Assembly (NCBI RefSeq): GCF_014200405.1 | Contig: NZ_JACHBQ010000001.1 | Span: 3,658,001-3,722,000 of the forward strand | Reading direction: 5' to 3' | DNA length: 64,000 nucleotides | Origin: Cryobacterium roopkundense | GTDB taxonomy: Bacteria; Actinomycetota; Actinomycetes; Actinomycetales; Microbacteriaceae | Part shown: in pieces, positions 34,930-44,229 of the stretch | Position numbering within the stretch: position 1 is the first letter of the stretch | Layout: each line of letters begins with the position of its first letter | Notes under the pieces: model-generated | What the model was told of the DNA's origin: nothing | Database searches by the model: none | The model's input: only the letters and a program-made list of their open reading frames with translations | Program-made: the position numbers and the translations under genes

Positions 34930-36474
34930 CTACCTCGGAGCGCGCAGGCGAATGTCGGCCTCGGCGATCTGGCCTGCCTTCACCCGGACGACGGTGAACC
35001 CGGGGGTGCCGGCATTCTGCACCTGCACGCGATACGTGCCGGGAGCGAGGTCGACGGCGGCGAACCAGCCAGAGCCATCCGTCTGAAGCGTGATCGCCTC
35101 GCCGAGCGTCTTGTCCGTCGGCCGCGACACCGGGGTGACCTGCACGGCGACCTGTGCGGCTGCGACTCCCGACGTCGCGACAGTTCCCGCCAGGAGGCCG
35201 GTCGTCGGCGTCGCCTTCCACTCCATCACCGGCACGTCGGCGTCGGTCGTGAACACGTCGGCGCGAAGAGCCGCGGCGAGGGCGTCGCGTTCCGCCTCCT
35301 TCACGGCCGGGTCGGCGGATGCCGTGGCATCAAGCGACACGTTCGCGTACGAATAGCCCATCCAGCCATCCAAGCCGGCGTCGACCACGTCGTGCGCCTG
35401 CTGCACGGAGTCGTCGATGCCGTTCAGGTAGAGCGCCGGACCACTCACGACATGGCGACCGGCGCCGTACTCGGCGAGGGCGGTATTCCACTCGTCGAAC
35501 ATGCGGGCCTGTTCGGGCATCCACTCGCGCTTGTAGTTCATGGCAGTGACGGTGTCAACGATGCCCTCGTCGAGCCAGCCCTTCCAGTCCTGCATCACGT
35601 TGGCATAGGGGCGAGCGTTCTCCCAGCCGCCGTAGCTGGCCGGACCATAGGCGTACGTGATTCCGTTGATGCTGAGTCGATCGCTCGCATCAACGTCATA
35701 CATGGCCACGTAGATCTTGCGCACGAGGTTGGAGACCTGATCTCGGCGCCAGTCGCTGAACTGCGCATCCGTGGGTTCCGGGATATCCGTGCGACCTGTC
35801 GCCGCCGCGAACCGGGCCAGGGAGGTCTCGGAATAGCCCCAATCGTTCTGGAAATCTCCCGAGTTGAAGTCGGGGTACCGAATGTAGTCGAGGTTGACCC
35901 CGTCGACGTCGTAATTGCTCGTGATCGAGGCCACTGCGTCCACGATGTAGTCCGTGGCCGCCGGGTTTGCCGGGTCGATATAGGTGTTTGTACCCACCTG
36001 TTCGACTCCGTCGTGGCGTTTGTTGAGCCAACGATCGGCTCCAGTCTCGGTGAGCCCGTGCGCGTTGAAGGCGTGGTCCGCTGAGACAGGCGGCGTCGCG
36101 GAGTTCCAGAGCGTGGTGGCGTTGACCCAGGCGTGCACCTCGATCCCCGCGGCATGCGCCTGATCTATCACCTCAGCCAGCGGGTCGTAGGGCGCCGCGG
36201 CGATGGCCGCGTCGGTACGCGGGTAGAGGGCGTCGTTGCAGAAGCAATCGAAGCGGCGCGCGACCTGAACGACGAGGGCGTTCGCGCCGGCATCCTGAGC
36301 GTCGTCGACGAGGCCGGTCACCTGCTCCGGCGTGTAGACCCCCACATTGAAGGCGTCTACCCAGTAGCCGCGCCACTGCTGCTCTGGCTCGTCGGCGCCG
36401 GCGGGGGCGGCAAGCGCCAGGGCGGGCAACAGGGACAGGCCGGCTACGGCCGTGAGCGTTCGTTTCATCTTCAT
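34930..36474 (-). CDS. Secreted GHL10-type glycosyl hydrolase
   Basis: 514 residues with a signal peptide (MKMKRTLTAVAGLSLLPALA, AAPAGA cleavage). The catalytic TIM barrel resembles the family-10-like GHL10 group: RGYWVDAFNVGVYT, GANALVVQV, VHAWVNATTLWN, DVDGVNLDYIRYPD and a late GYSYANVSL. A C-terminal carboxypeptidase-regulatory-like domain of about 90 residues follows (LAGTVATSGVAAAQVAV onward). It probably acts on an extracellular or cell-wall glycan. ATG 36474 or 36468. Confidence 0.85.
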   Translation of the reverse strand: MKMKRTLTAVAGLSLLPALALAAPAGADEPEQQWRGYWVDAFNVGVYTPEQVTGLVDDAQDAGANALVVQVARRFDCFCNDALYPRTDAAIAAAPYDPLAEVIDQAHAAGIEVHAWVNATTLWNSATPPVSADHAFNAHGLTETGADRWLNKRHDGVEQVGTNTYIDPANPAATDYIVDAVASITSNYDVDGVNLDYIRYPDFNSGDFQNDWGYSETSLARFAAATGRTDIPEPTDAQFSDWRRDQVSNLVRKIYVAMYDVDASDRLSINGITYAYGPASYGGWENARPYANVMQDWKGWLDEGIVDTVTAMNYKREWMPEQARMFDEWNTALAEYGAGRHVVSGPALYLNGIDDSVQQAHDVVDAGLDGWMGYSYANVSLDATASADPAVKEAERDALAAALRADVFTTDADVPVMEWKATPTTGLLAGTVATSGVAAAQVAVQVTPVSRPTDKTLGEAITLQTDGSGWFAAVDLAPGTYRVQVQNAGTPGFTVVRVKAGQIAEADIRLRAPR

Positions 36475-36720
36475 GCGGTCTCCTCATCGAAACGCAGAAG
36501 GAGCCGATCGACCCCCCTATGAAAATAAGCATGCCTGTCTAGGTCACTTTACGCAAACTATTTTCGCATGGGATGCCCGCGCCGGTGTCGCCGCGCGCGG
36601 CAGCCACAGCGGGCGCGCGCGGCCTTCGGGCGCGCGCCGAGGATGCCCGCGCCGCTATCGTGGGACGCTACCGCCGCAGCGGCAGCACGCCGCCACACCG
36701 GCGCAGCGGGCGGGGGGAAG
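36475..36720. other. 246-bp GC-rich spacer with hairpins
   Basis: It contains the promoter side of the glycosidase gene near 36480-36560 (AT-richer) and a very GC-rich part with duplicated GATGCCCGCGCCG words (about 36574 and 36642). No gene is supported. Confidence 0.5.
36612..36638 (-). terminator. GC-rich hairpin downstream of the TetR gene
   Basis: A nine-base-pair stem (GGCGCGCGC with its complement) and a short loop that includes TTCG lie 83 bp after the TetR stop. Probable terminator. Confidence 0.5.
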
Positions 36721-37425
36721 CTAGGCGGCGGGGCCATGGCCGGAGCGGCCGGCGCGCTTGGCGCGGCGGGTGAGGCCGTGCAGGGTCGCCCGGAACTCCT
36801 TGGCGTTGAGCGGTCGGCCAGCGAGCTTCGGCCTCGCGTACCCGGCCGGGCGCAGTCCATCGAGCACGATCGACAGCTGCCGGCGCCACTGGCCGGCGTA
36901 TTCCTCGCCGAGGCTGCCGAGCGAACCCACCATAGTGACGAGGATGGCGATGTCGACAGCGTCCACGTCGGGGCGCAGATCGCCATCCTTCTTTGCCTGG
37001 GTCACGAGCGCCGCGATGAACGTGTCGAACTGGGCCGCCGGGCGATTTGCGGGGTCGATGAGCGCCATCCGCTTGAGAATGGACGGCAGGGACGGGTCGG
37101 CCACCAACCACTCGGCCACACGTTCGGTGTAGATCACCACGCCGTCCCAGGCCGTGGCCGCGGCCTCCATCTCGCCGCGCACCGAGGCCAACTCGGCCAG
37201 GGCCAGGTCGTAGAGCGCCCGCACGAGATCGTCACGGGTGGGAAAGTTTCGGTAGAGCGTTGCCACGCCCACGTCGGCACGGCGGGCGATTTCCTCGAGG
37301 GAGGCGTCCACGCCGTCGGTCGCGAACAGCGCGCGGGCCTCGGTCACGAGGCGTTCCCGGTTCTGCCTGGCGTCACGGCGCCGGGGTTGCGAACCTTCCT
37401 GGGGCGCGCGAGGGGACGAAGTCAT
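36721..37425 (-). CDS. TetR-family transcriptional regulator of the kynurenine operon
   Basis: 234 residues from ATG 37425; the longer frame to 37527 reads through the divergent promoter. The HTH segment ([37 protein letters not shown]) is cited here by its end motif [17 protein letters not shown] helical ligand domain follows. It is divergent from kynA with a perfect inverted repeat between them at 37457-37478, which it likely binds. The ligand may be tryptophan or kynurenine-derived (inference). Confidence 0.87.
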   Translation of the reverse strand: MTSSPRAPQEGSQPRRRDARQNRERLVTEARALFATDGVDASLEEIARRADVGVATLYRNFPTRDDLVRALYDLALAELASVRGEMEAAATAWDGVVIYTERVAEWLVADPSLPSILKRMALIDPANRPAAQFDTFIAALVTQAKKDGDLRPDVDAVDIAILVTMVGSLGSLGEEYAGQWRRQLSIVLDGLRPAGYARPKLAGRPLNAKEFRATLHGLTRRAKRAGRSGHGPAA

Positions 37426-37456
37426 GCAGTTGATTCTAGGACCCCTGGCTCCATGT

Positions 37457-37478
37457 TCACGGAGGGAATCCTCCGTGA
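37457..37478. promoter_or_regulatory. Palindromic operator between the tetR-type gene and kynA
   Basis: Nine-base arms TCACGGAGG and CCTCCGTGA are perfect complements around GAAT. The size and symmetry are usual for a TetR operator, and the position lies in the 166-bp divergent spacer. Confidence 0.75.
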
Positions 37479-37591
37479 TGCCCTCGGGCGGGGCATCCGT
37501 CTTGCATCGGCGACGCCCAGCACGCACAATTCAGGGAACGGAACTGGCATTGTCGCCGCACGCGCAGCCGGTTCGGAAACGGAAAAAACGC

Positions 37592-38446
37592 ATGCCCGTC
37601 GAGAACAACACCCGCGACTTCGACCCCGAAATCATCACCGATTTTCGCGAACGGATGAGCTACGGCTCCTACCTCGACCTGCCCACGCTGCTGGCAGCGC
37701 AGAAGCCGGTGAGCACGCCGGAGCACCACGACGAACTGCTGTTCATCATCCAGCACCAGACGACTGAACTCTGGCTCAAGCTTGTGCTGCACGAGCTGCG
37801 CGCGGCCACCGAGTCGCTGCGCGTCGACGACCTCGCGCCGGCCCTTAAACGCATCGCCCGAGTGAAACACATCCAGCGCACGCTCACGGAGCAGTGGTCT
37901 GTGCTCGCGACGCTCACCCCCACCGAGTACGCCGAATTCCGCGGCTTTCTCGGCAATTCCTCCGGCTTCCAGTCATATCAGTACCGCGCCGTCGAATTCG
38001 CCCTCGGCAACAAGAACAGGCGAATGCTGAGCGTGTTCGAGAGTGACCCCGCGGCACACGCGCTGCTCACAGCGGTGCTCGAGGCACCGAGCATCTACGA
38101 TGAGTTTCTGCGCTACCTCGCGCGCAACGGATTCGACATTCCCGCCGAGGTGCTCGAGCGGGACGTGACGGAGGCCTGGGTGCTGCATCCCGACCTCGTG
38201 GCCGTGTTCCGCACCATCTACGAGAACGCGAGCGAGCACTGGAGCGCCTACGAGGCCTGCGAAGAGCTCGTCGATCTCGAAGACAACTTTCAACTCTGGC
38301 GCTTCCGCCACCTCAAGACGGTGCAGCGCATCATCGGTATGAAGCCGGGCACCGGCGGATCGAGCGGCGCCGCGTTCCTACAGAAGGCGCTCGAGCTCAC
38401 GTTCTTCCCGGAGCTGTTCGCGGTGCGCACGGAGATCGGCCGGTGA
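37592..38446 (+). CDS. kynA: Tryptophan 2,3-dioxygenase
   Basis: 284 residues from ATG 37592; the frame extends to 37424 but that part overlaps the operator. Family motifs: [29 protein letters not shown] (heme/substrate pocket), [22 protein letters not shown] and [14 protein letters not shown]. It cleaves L-tryptophan to N-formylkynurenine with O2 and heme. Its stop overlaps the next start (GTGA). Confidence 0.95.
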   Translation: MPVENNTRDFDPEIITDFRERMSYGSYLDLPTLLAAQKPVSTPEHHDELLFIIQHQTTELWLKLVLHELRAATESLRVDDLAPALKRIARVKHIQRTLTEQWSVLATLTPTEYAEFRGFLGNSSGFQSYQYRAVEFALGNKNRRMLSVFESDPAAHALLTAVLEAPSIYDEFLRYLARNGFDIPAEVLERDVTEAWVLHPDLVAVFRTIYENASEHWSAYEACEELVDLEDNFQLWRFRHLKTVQRIIGMKPGTGGSSGAAFLQKALELTFFPELFAVRTEIGR

Positions 38447-39309
38447 CGGTGCTCCCGCCGTTCTTAGACGCGCATGTTCACTTGGCCCTAATAAATCCGA
38501 CGATCCTCCTCGCCGGCGGAATCTCCAGGGTGCTCGACCTCGGCGGCCTGCCCGGGCCATTCGCCGACAATATGCCCGAAACGGCATACGCCAACCAGTT
38601 CCTCACGGCCCCGGGCGGCTACCCGGCGAGGCAGCCGTGGACGCCGCCCGGCAGCGTGTGCTCGGTGGCCACGCGAGCGGATGCCGCGGCCGCGGTCGAC
38701 CTGCAGGCCGCCGCCGCCGCATCCGTTGTGAAGGTCACGCTCAACTCGGACGCCGGCCCGGTGCTCGCCGACGACGTGCTGCGTGCCGTCGTGGAACGGG
38801 CCAGCGAAAAGCGCCTGCCCGTGGTCGCCCACGCCCAGGGCGCCGGCCAGGCCGGGCGCGCCTTCACCGCTGGCGTCGACATGCTGGCGCACACTCCCTT
38901 CAGCGAACGGCTCGACGACGACCTCGTGGTCGCTATGGCTCCCCGCATGGCCTGGATCAGCACCCTCGACATCCACGGGTGGGGCGACCGAAACGATGAC
39001 TTTGCTCGGGCGAGCGACAACCTTGCGCGATTCCACGCGGCCGGTGGGCGGGTGCTCTACGGCACCGACCTCGGCAACGGTCCGCTGCCGGTGGGTCTCA
39101 ACCGGCGCGAGATCGAGGCCCTTCTCGAAGCCGGCCTCTCCCCCGACGCCGTGATCTCGGCCCTCACGAGCACGGCGGGACTCGAGTGGACCTCCGACCG
39201 GGTTACCGTTATGTCGGGCCTCCGCCCCGCCGACCCCGCCGGTTTCGTCGACTGGCTATGCACCGCTCGCGCAGTCTCGACGAGCGCTCAGATGAAGGAA
39301 GACGCATGA
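38443..39309 (+). CDS. Amidohydrolase-family protein in the formamidase position
   Basis: 288 residues from GTG 38443, coupled to kynA and kynU by 4-bp overlaps on both sides. Metal-ligand motifs of the imidazolonepropionase/amidohydrolase barrel are visible: [22 protein letters not shown] and YGTDLGNG. Kynurenine pathways need N-formylkynurenine hydrolysis at this step, usually by the unrelated KynB cyclase family. This enzyme may replace KynB. Alternatively it acts on a side product. Confidence 0.8.
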   Translation: MTVLPPFLDAHVHLALINPTILLAGGISRVLDLGGLPGPFADNMPETAYANQFLTAPGGYPARQPWTPPGSVCSVATRADAAAAVDLQAAAAASVVKVTLNSDAGPVLADDVLRAVVERASEKRLPVVAHAQGAGQAGRAFTAGVDMLAHTPFSERLDDDLVVAMAPRMAWISTLDIHGWGDRNDDFARASDNLARFHAAGGRVLYGTDLGNGPLPVGLNRREIEALLEAGLSPDAVISALTSTAGLEWTSDRVTVMSGLRPADPAGFVDWLCTARAVSTSAQMKEDA

Positions 39310-40592
39310 CTCCCCCAGAGCCCATCGGCCTCGACGCTCACCTCACGTTCGCGCGCCGCATGGACCGCATCGACGGCCTCGCCCACTACCGGCCCCGGTT
39401 CATCGGAACGGATGCCCTGCCCGACGACGCCAACCCGCTCGCCTACCTCGACGGCAACTCCCTCGGCCGGCCCACGAAGGCCAGCGCGGAGCGGATCGCC
39501 GAGTTCATCACCCACGCCTGGGGCGAGCGCCTCATCCGCGGCTGGGACGAATCCTGGATGGAGCTGCCGCTGCGCATCGGCGACGACCTCGGCCGCTCCG
39601 TGATCGGTGCCGCGCCCGGCCAGACGTTCGTGGGCGATTCCACGACGGTGCTGCTCTACAAACTCGCGCGCGCCGCGGTGGATTCCCGTCCCGGCCGCAC
39701 GGAGATCGTACTGGACTCCGACAACTTCCCCACCGACCGCTACGTGCTCGAAGGAATCGCCGCCGAGCGCGGGCTCAGCCTGCGCTGGATCGTCTCGTCG
39801 ACCGAGGGAGGCGTCACGCCAGAGCAGGTGCGCGATGCGGTGGGGCCCCGCACGGCCCTCGTGGTGCTCAGCCATGTGGCGTACCGCTCCGGCTACATCG
39901 CCGACATGCGTTCGATCACACAGATCGCGCACGAGCACGACGCCCTCGTGCTGTGGGACCTCTCCCACTCCACTGGGTCAATTCCCGTGGAACTCGACCT
40001 CTGCGACGTGGACCTTGCCGTGGGCTGTTCCTACAAGTACCTCAACGGTGGCCCTGGGTCGCCGGCCTTCGGCTACGTGCGCGCCGACCTGCAGGAGGTT
40101 CTCGTGCAGCCGATCCAGGGGTGGATGGGAACCAAAGACGTGTTCGCGATGGGCCCGGAGTATGTTCCGGCCACCGGCATCCGTCGTTTCATGAGTGGCA
40201 CGCCGGCCATCGTGGCGATGCTCGCCATGCAGGACACCATCGGCATGATCGAGGAGGCCGGCATCGAACAGGTGCGCGCCAAATCGGTGGCGCTCACCGA
40301 ATTCACCATCACACTCGTGGACGAGTGGCTCGCTCCGATGGGCGTCACCGTGGCGTCGCCGCGCGAAAGCTCGCACCGCGGCGGGCACGTCACGATCAAC
40401 CATCCGGCGATGCGACAGGTGACCACGACCCTGTGGGCGCACGATGTGATTCCCGATTTCCGCAGCCCGAACGGCCTGCGCATCGGCCTGTCGCCGCTCA
40501 GCACGAGCTTCGTCGAGACCTATGACGGCCTCGCCGCCATCCGCGATGTGCTGCGTGGCGTGCTGCTCGGCCAGAGCGGGCTGACCGCGTAG
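39306..40592 (+). CDS. kynU: Kynureninase
   Basis: 428 residues from ATG 39306 (ATGA overlap). It is a PLP fold-type I enzyme with YLDGNSLGRPTK, VGDSTTVLLYKL, SHVAYRSGYIAD, LWDLSHSTGSIPVEL and the PLP-lysine motif GCSYKYLNGGPGSPAFGYV. It splits kynurenine into anthranilate and alanine. It completes a short tryptophan-to-anthranilate operon with kynA and the amidohydrolase. Confidence 0.95.
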   Translation: MTPPEPIGLDAHLTFARRMDRIDGLAHYRPRFIGTDALPDDANPLAYLDGNSLGRPTKASAERIAEFITHAWGERLIRGWDESWMELPLRIGDDLGRSVIGAAPGQTFVGDSTTVLLYKLARAAVDSRPGRTEIVLDSDNFPTDRYVLEGIAAERGLSLRWIVSSTEGGVTPEQVRDAVGPRTALVVLSHVAYRSGYIADMRSITQIAHEHDALVLWDLSHSTGSIPVELDLCDVDLAVGCSYKYLNGGPGSPAFGYVRADLQEVLVQPIQGWMGTKDVFAMGPEYVPATGIRRFMSGTPAIVAMLAMQDTIGMIEEAGIEQVRAKSVALTEFTITLVDEWLAPMGVTVASPRESSHRGGHVTINHPAMRQVTTTLWAHDVIPDFRSPNGLRIGLSPLSTSFVETYDGLAAIRDVLRGVLLGQSGLTA

Positions 40593-40647
40593 CCGCGTCG
40601 GCCTGTAGAATCGACCCATCCACCCTCGAATCAAAGCGGAGTGCGCT

Positions 40648-40905
40648 GTGCCAACAATCGTTGTAGAAGTTATGCCCAAGGCCGAGCTGCTTGACCCTCA
40701 GGGCAAGGCCGTCGCCGGCGCCCTCGGTCGCCTCGGTCAGACCCAGTTTTCCGGCGTGCGCGTCGGCAAGCGTTTCGAGATCACCATCGACGGGCCAGCG
40801 GATGCCGCGGCCCTCGCCGCCGTGGCCGAGCTCGCCGACACCGTGCTGTCCAACTCCGTGATCGAGGATGTCGTCGGCATCCACGTCGTCGAACCGGCCA
40901 ACTAG
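40648..40905 (+). CDS. purS: FGAM synthase PurS subunit
   Basis: 85 residues from GTG 40648 ([38 protein letters not shown]). It is the small bridging subunit of the PurLQS complex. The stop overlaps the purQ start by one base. Confidence 0.94.
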   Translation: MPTIVVEVMPKAELLDPQGKAVAGALGRLGQTQFSGVRVGKRFEITIDGPADAAALAAVAELADTVLSNSVIEDVVGIHVVEPAN

Positions 40906-41600
40906 TGCGCATCGGCGTCGTCACCTTCCCCGGTTCGCTTGACGATCGCGACGCCCAGCGCGCGATCCGCCTGGCCGGCGCGGAGCCCGTTGCCCTGTGG
41001 CACGGCGATCACGACCTGCACGGCGTCGACGCCCTGGTGCTCCCGGGCGGCTTCAGCTACGGCGATTACCTGCGCTGCGGCGCGATCGCGAGCCTCTCGC
41101 CCATCATGACCGAGGTCATCGACGCGGCGAACACGGGCATGCCCGTGCTCGGAATTTGCAATGGCTTCCAGATGCTCGCCGAGGCGCACCTGCTCGACGG
41201 CGGACTGATTCGTAACGAGGCCGGCCGTTTCATTTGCCGTGACCAGCAGCTGCGCGTGGAGAACACCTCGACGGACTGGACCGGCGGCTTCGCGACCGGC
41301 CAGGAGATCACCATCCCACTCAAGAACGGCGAGGGCGCGTTCATCGCCTCAGCGGACACCCTTGAACGCCTCGAGGGCGAAGGCCAGGTGGCGTTCCGCT
41401 ATCTCGGAGTGAACCCGAACGGCTCGCTCAACGACATCGCCGGCGTCACGAACGCGCGCGGCAACGTGGTGGGGCTCATGCCGCACCCTGAGCACGCCGT
41501 CGAGGCCGGTTTCGGACCCGACACCGCCGACGCCATGCGCAGCGGCATCGACGGGCTCACCTTCTTCACCTCCGTGATCGAGCGGGCCCTCGTCCACTAG
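40905..41600 (+). CDS. purQ: FGAM synthase glutaminase subunit PurQ
   Basis: 231 residues from GTG 40905. It is a class I amidotransferase with the nucleophile in [10 protein letters not shown] and the His/Glu pair in MPHPEHAVE. It feeds ammonia to PurL. purL, which normally follows, is not in the window; a 116-bp inverted-repeat element and panD come next. Confidence 0.95.
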   Translation: MRIGVVTFPGSLDDRDAQRAIRLAGAEPVALWHGDHDLHGVDALVLPGGFSYGDYLRCGAIASLSPIMTEVIDAANTGMPVLGICNGFQMLAEAHLLDGGLIRNEAGRFICRDQQLRVENTSTDWTGGFATGQEITIPLKNGEGAFIASADTLERLEGEGQVAFRYLGVNPNGSLNDIAGVTNARGNVVGLMPHPEHAVEAGFGPDTADAMRSGIDGLTFFTSVIERALVH

Positions 41601-41605
41601 CCCGT

Positions 41606-41721
41606 TGGTCGAGGCGCGACGAAGGAGCGATCGAGGCTCCGCACGCCGAACCTCAGACTTCGGATGCGCTGTCAGGAATACCTCACCTGGTTTCGATCGC
41701 TCGTGCCTCGCGCCTCGACCA
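41606..41721. repeat. 116-bp inverted-repeat element between purQ and panD
   Basis: A 29-base left arm (41606-41634, starting TGGTCGAGGCGCGACG) pairs with 41693-41721 with about four mismatches, around a 58-base centre. It resembles a small non-coding palindromic element, possibly MITE-like. Confidence 0.75.
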
Positions 41722-41756
41722 GCGTGGGTGGCTCGACAAGGGAAAGGAGTACCGCC

Positions 41757-42170
41757 ATGTTGCGAACGATGTTCACCGCCAAGATTCACCGCGCCACCGT
41801 CACCCACGCCGACGTGAACTACGTCGGCTCGGTGACGATTGACCGTGACCTGCTCACCGCCGCAAACATTCTGCCCGGCGAGAAGGTCGCCATCGTGGAT
41901 GTGACGAACGGTGCCCGCCTTGAAACCTACGTGATCGAGGGCGAAGCGGGCAGCGGCGTGCTCGGCATCAACGGCGCCGCCGCGCACTTGGCGTTCCCGG
42001 GCGACGTCGTGATCGTGATCGCCTACGGTCTCATGAGCACCGAGGAGGCCCGGGAGTACACCCCCCGGGTTGTGCACGTCGATGCCGACAATCGCATCGT
42101 GGCCACCGGCATCCGTCCCGCCGAATCTCTGACGGAGGGCCTCGCGTCACCCCCCTTCGCCATCGTCTGA
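41757..42170 (+). CDS. panD: Aspartate 1-decarboxylase
   Basis: 137 residues from ATG 41757 with AAAGGAG upstream. [17 protein letters not shown] places the self-cleavage Gly24-Ser25 that generates the pyruvoyl group. [12 protein letters not shown] and NGAAAHL follow. It makes beta-alanine for pantothenate. It converges on the TctA gene across 3 bp. Confidence 0.95.
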   Translation: MLRTMFTAKIHRATVTHADVNYVGSVTIDRDLLTAANILPGEKVAIVDVTNGARLETYVIEGEAGSGVLGINGAAAHLAFPGDVVIVIAYGLMSTEEAREYTPRVVHVDADNRIVATGIRPAESLTEGLASPPFAIV

Positions 42171-42173
42171 GGG

Positions 42174-43697
42174 CTACTCCGCCTCCACCCGTTCCCGAGT
42201 CGGCGCAACCGCCGTCTTCGCCCGGCGGCGTCGGCGGCTGACGAAGGAGTAGGCCAGGAACACCGCGAGAAGCCCAAAGATCGTCGCCGAGATCGGGTCG
42301 GTCACGAAAATGTCGAGACTGCCGCCCGAAATCAGCATTGACTGCCGGAACGACCGCTCCAGGATCGGCCCGAGAATGAACGCGAGCACGAGCGGCCCCG
42401 GATCGAAACCGGTCTTGATCATGATCCAGCCGAAGACGCCGAAGATCAGCACGACCCACATATCGAACGGGTTGTTGTTGATCGAGTACACGCCCACCAT
42501 GACCACCATCAGGGCGAAGGTGGCCAGAATCCCGGTTCTCACCCGAAGCATCTGGATGAAGATACCGATCAGCGGGATATTCAGAATCACGAGCATGAGG
42601 TTGCCGATATACATCGAAGCGATCACGCCCCAGAAAATGTCGGGGCGATCCTCGATCAACGACGGCCCAGGCGTGATCCCCTGCAACAACAGGGCGCCGT
42701 AGAGCATCGCGAGCACCACGTTGGAGGGAATCCCCAGAATGAGTAGGGGTATGAAAGCGGATGTCGACGACGCGTTGTTCGCCGTCTCCGGCCCCGCGAC
42801 CCCCTCGATCGCTCCCTTGCCGAACCGGGATGGGTCCTTCGCTCGGCGCTTTTCGAGCGCATAGGAGGCGAGCGACGAGATGACCCCTCCGCCACCGGGC
42901 AGCACACCGATCACGAAGCCGAGCAGCGAGCCACGAGCGATGGCACCTGAAGAATCGCGGAAATCCTTGCGGGACGGCCAAATGTTCTTGATCTTGGTCG
43001 TGATCGCCTGCGCCTTCTCGGTGCGTTCGAGGCTGTGCAGCAGCTGACCGACACCGAAGAGGCCCATCGCGATCGCCACGAAGTCGAACCCGCCGAGCAG
43101 TGAGGGAATGCCGAAGGTGAAGCGGGCCGTGCCTGTGATCGGGTCCTGGCCCACTGTCGAAAGCAGCAGGCCGATCGCGGCCATGCAGAGGCTCTTCATC
43201 GTGGAGCCGGTTCCCAGCGAGGTCACCAGGAAGAGCCCGAGCACCATGATCGCCACGTAGGAAGCGGGGCCGACGGCCACGGCGACCTGCGCGAGGAGGG
43301 GGGCCAAAAAGGTAAGGCCGATGATGGCCACGGTGCCGCCGATGAAGCTGCCGATCGCACTGATGCCGAGCGCGGGGCCGGCGCGGCCCTGCTTGGTCAT
43401 CTGATACCCGTCGAAGGTCGTCACAACGGATGCTGCCTCCCCCGGAATCCGCAACAGCACCGAGGTGATCGTGCCGCCGTACATCGAGCCGTAGTAGATG
43501 CCCGCGAGCATAATCACCGCTGTCGTGGCGTCCATCGTGTAGGTGATCGGCAGCAGGAGCGCGATCGTGGCCGTGGGCCCGAGGCCCGGCAGCACCCCGA
43601 TGGCGGTGCCGATGACGACCCCGATGAAGACGAACAGCAGGTTCATCGGGTCGAAGGCGACGGAGAATCCGAGGCCCAGGTTGTTGAAGACGTCCAT
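42174..43697 (-). CDS. tctA: Tripartite tricarboxylate transporter large permease TctA
   Basis: 507 residues with 11-12 spans and TctA motifs: GVLPGLGPTATIALLLP, GIYYGSMYGGTITSVLLRIPGE (cited in part), GVLPGGGGVISSLASYALEKR, GPETANNASSTSAFIPLLILGIP (in part). It is the main membrane subunit of a sodium- or proton-coupled carboxylate importer. It follows tctB by one base and tctC upstream. The C-terminal tail is basic. Confidence 0.93.
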   Translation of the reverse strand: MDVFNNLGLGFSVAFDPMNLLFVFIGVVIGTAIGVLPGLGPTATIALLLPITYTMDATTAVIMLAGIYYGSMYGGTITSVLLRIPGEAASVVTTFDGYQMTKQGRAGPALGISAIGSFIGGTVAIIGLTFLAPLLAQVAVAVGPASYVAIMVLGLFLVTSLGTGSTMKSLCMAAIGLLLSTVGQDPITGTARFTFGIPSLLGGFDFVAIAMGLFGVGQLLHSLERTEKAQAITTKIKNIWPSRKDFRDSSGAIARGSLLGFVIGVLPGGGGVISSLASYALEKRRAKDPSRFGKGAIEGVAGPETANNASSTSAFIPLLILGIPSNVVLAMLYGALLLQGITPGPSLIEDRPDIFWGVIASMYIGNLMLVILNIPLIGIFIQMLRVRTGILATFALMVVMVGVYSINNNPFDMWVVLIFGVFGWIMIKTGFDPGPLVLAFILGPILERSFRQSMLISGGSLDIFVTDPISATIFGLLAVFLAYSFVSRRRRRAKTAVAPTRERVEAE

Positions 43698-43698
43698 G

Positions 43699-44229
43699 TC
43701 ACATTCCGATCAGTCGGGTGATGGTGCCCACGACGATGTCGTCGGGAAAGGGGACACCGAGCAGAACGGCGAACCCCACGTAGAAGACGGCGGTGCCGCC
43801 GACGGCGAGCACGAGGGCGAGCCGCCAGGATTCCTCGCCGAAGACCCGCAGCCACAGCAGGAGGAGGAGGAACGCGGGAACGACGAAGCCGATCGCTGTG
43901 AACAGCAGGATGAAGACGACGAGGCTCAGCACACCTCCGGCGAGCAGCGTCGTGCGCCTGGTCCACTTCTCGTACGCCTCAGTGTCGGGAACGATGGTGA
44001 GGATTGCGGCCGTGACGGTGACCGCAATCGAGACCACGAACGGCCAGAGACCGGGCTCTGGATTGGTAAGCTCGCCGAGGCCGAGCCGCCAGGACTCGAC
44101 TACGGCGCCGACTCCCGTGATCAGGAGAACAACGGGAACAAGTCGGTAGCGACCGCCATTCCGGGCGGCCCCGCTGCTCACGGCAACGGGCCCGGCCACC
44201 TCGGTGGCCTCGAGCGTGGCGTCGCTCAT
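43699..44229 (-). CDS. tctB: Tripartite tricarboxylate transporter small permease TctB
   Basis: 176 residues with four hydrophobic spans of the poorly conserved TctB family. It is identified by size and position between tctC and tctA; the start overlaps the tctC stop by 4 bp. Confidence 0.85.
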   Translation of the reverse strand: MSDATLEATEVAGPVAVSSGAARNGGRYRLVPVVLLITGVGAVVESWRLGLGELTNPEPGLWPFVVSIAVTVTAAILTIVPDTEAYEKWTRRTTLLAGGVLSLVVFILLFTAIGFVVPAFLLLLLWLRVFGEESWRLALVLAVGGTAVFYVGFAVLLGVPFPDDIVVGTITRLIGM

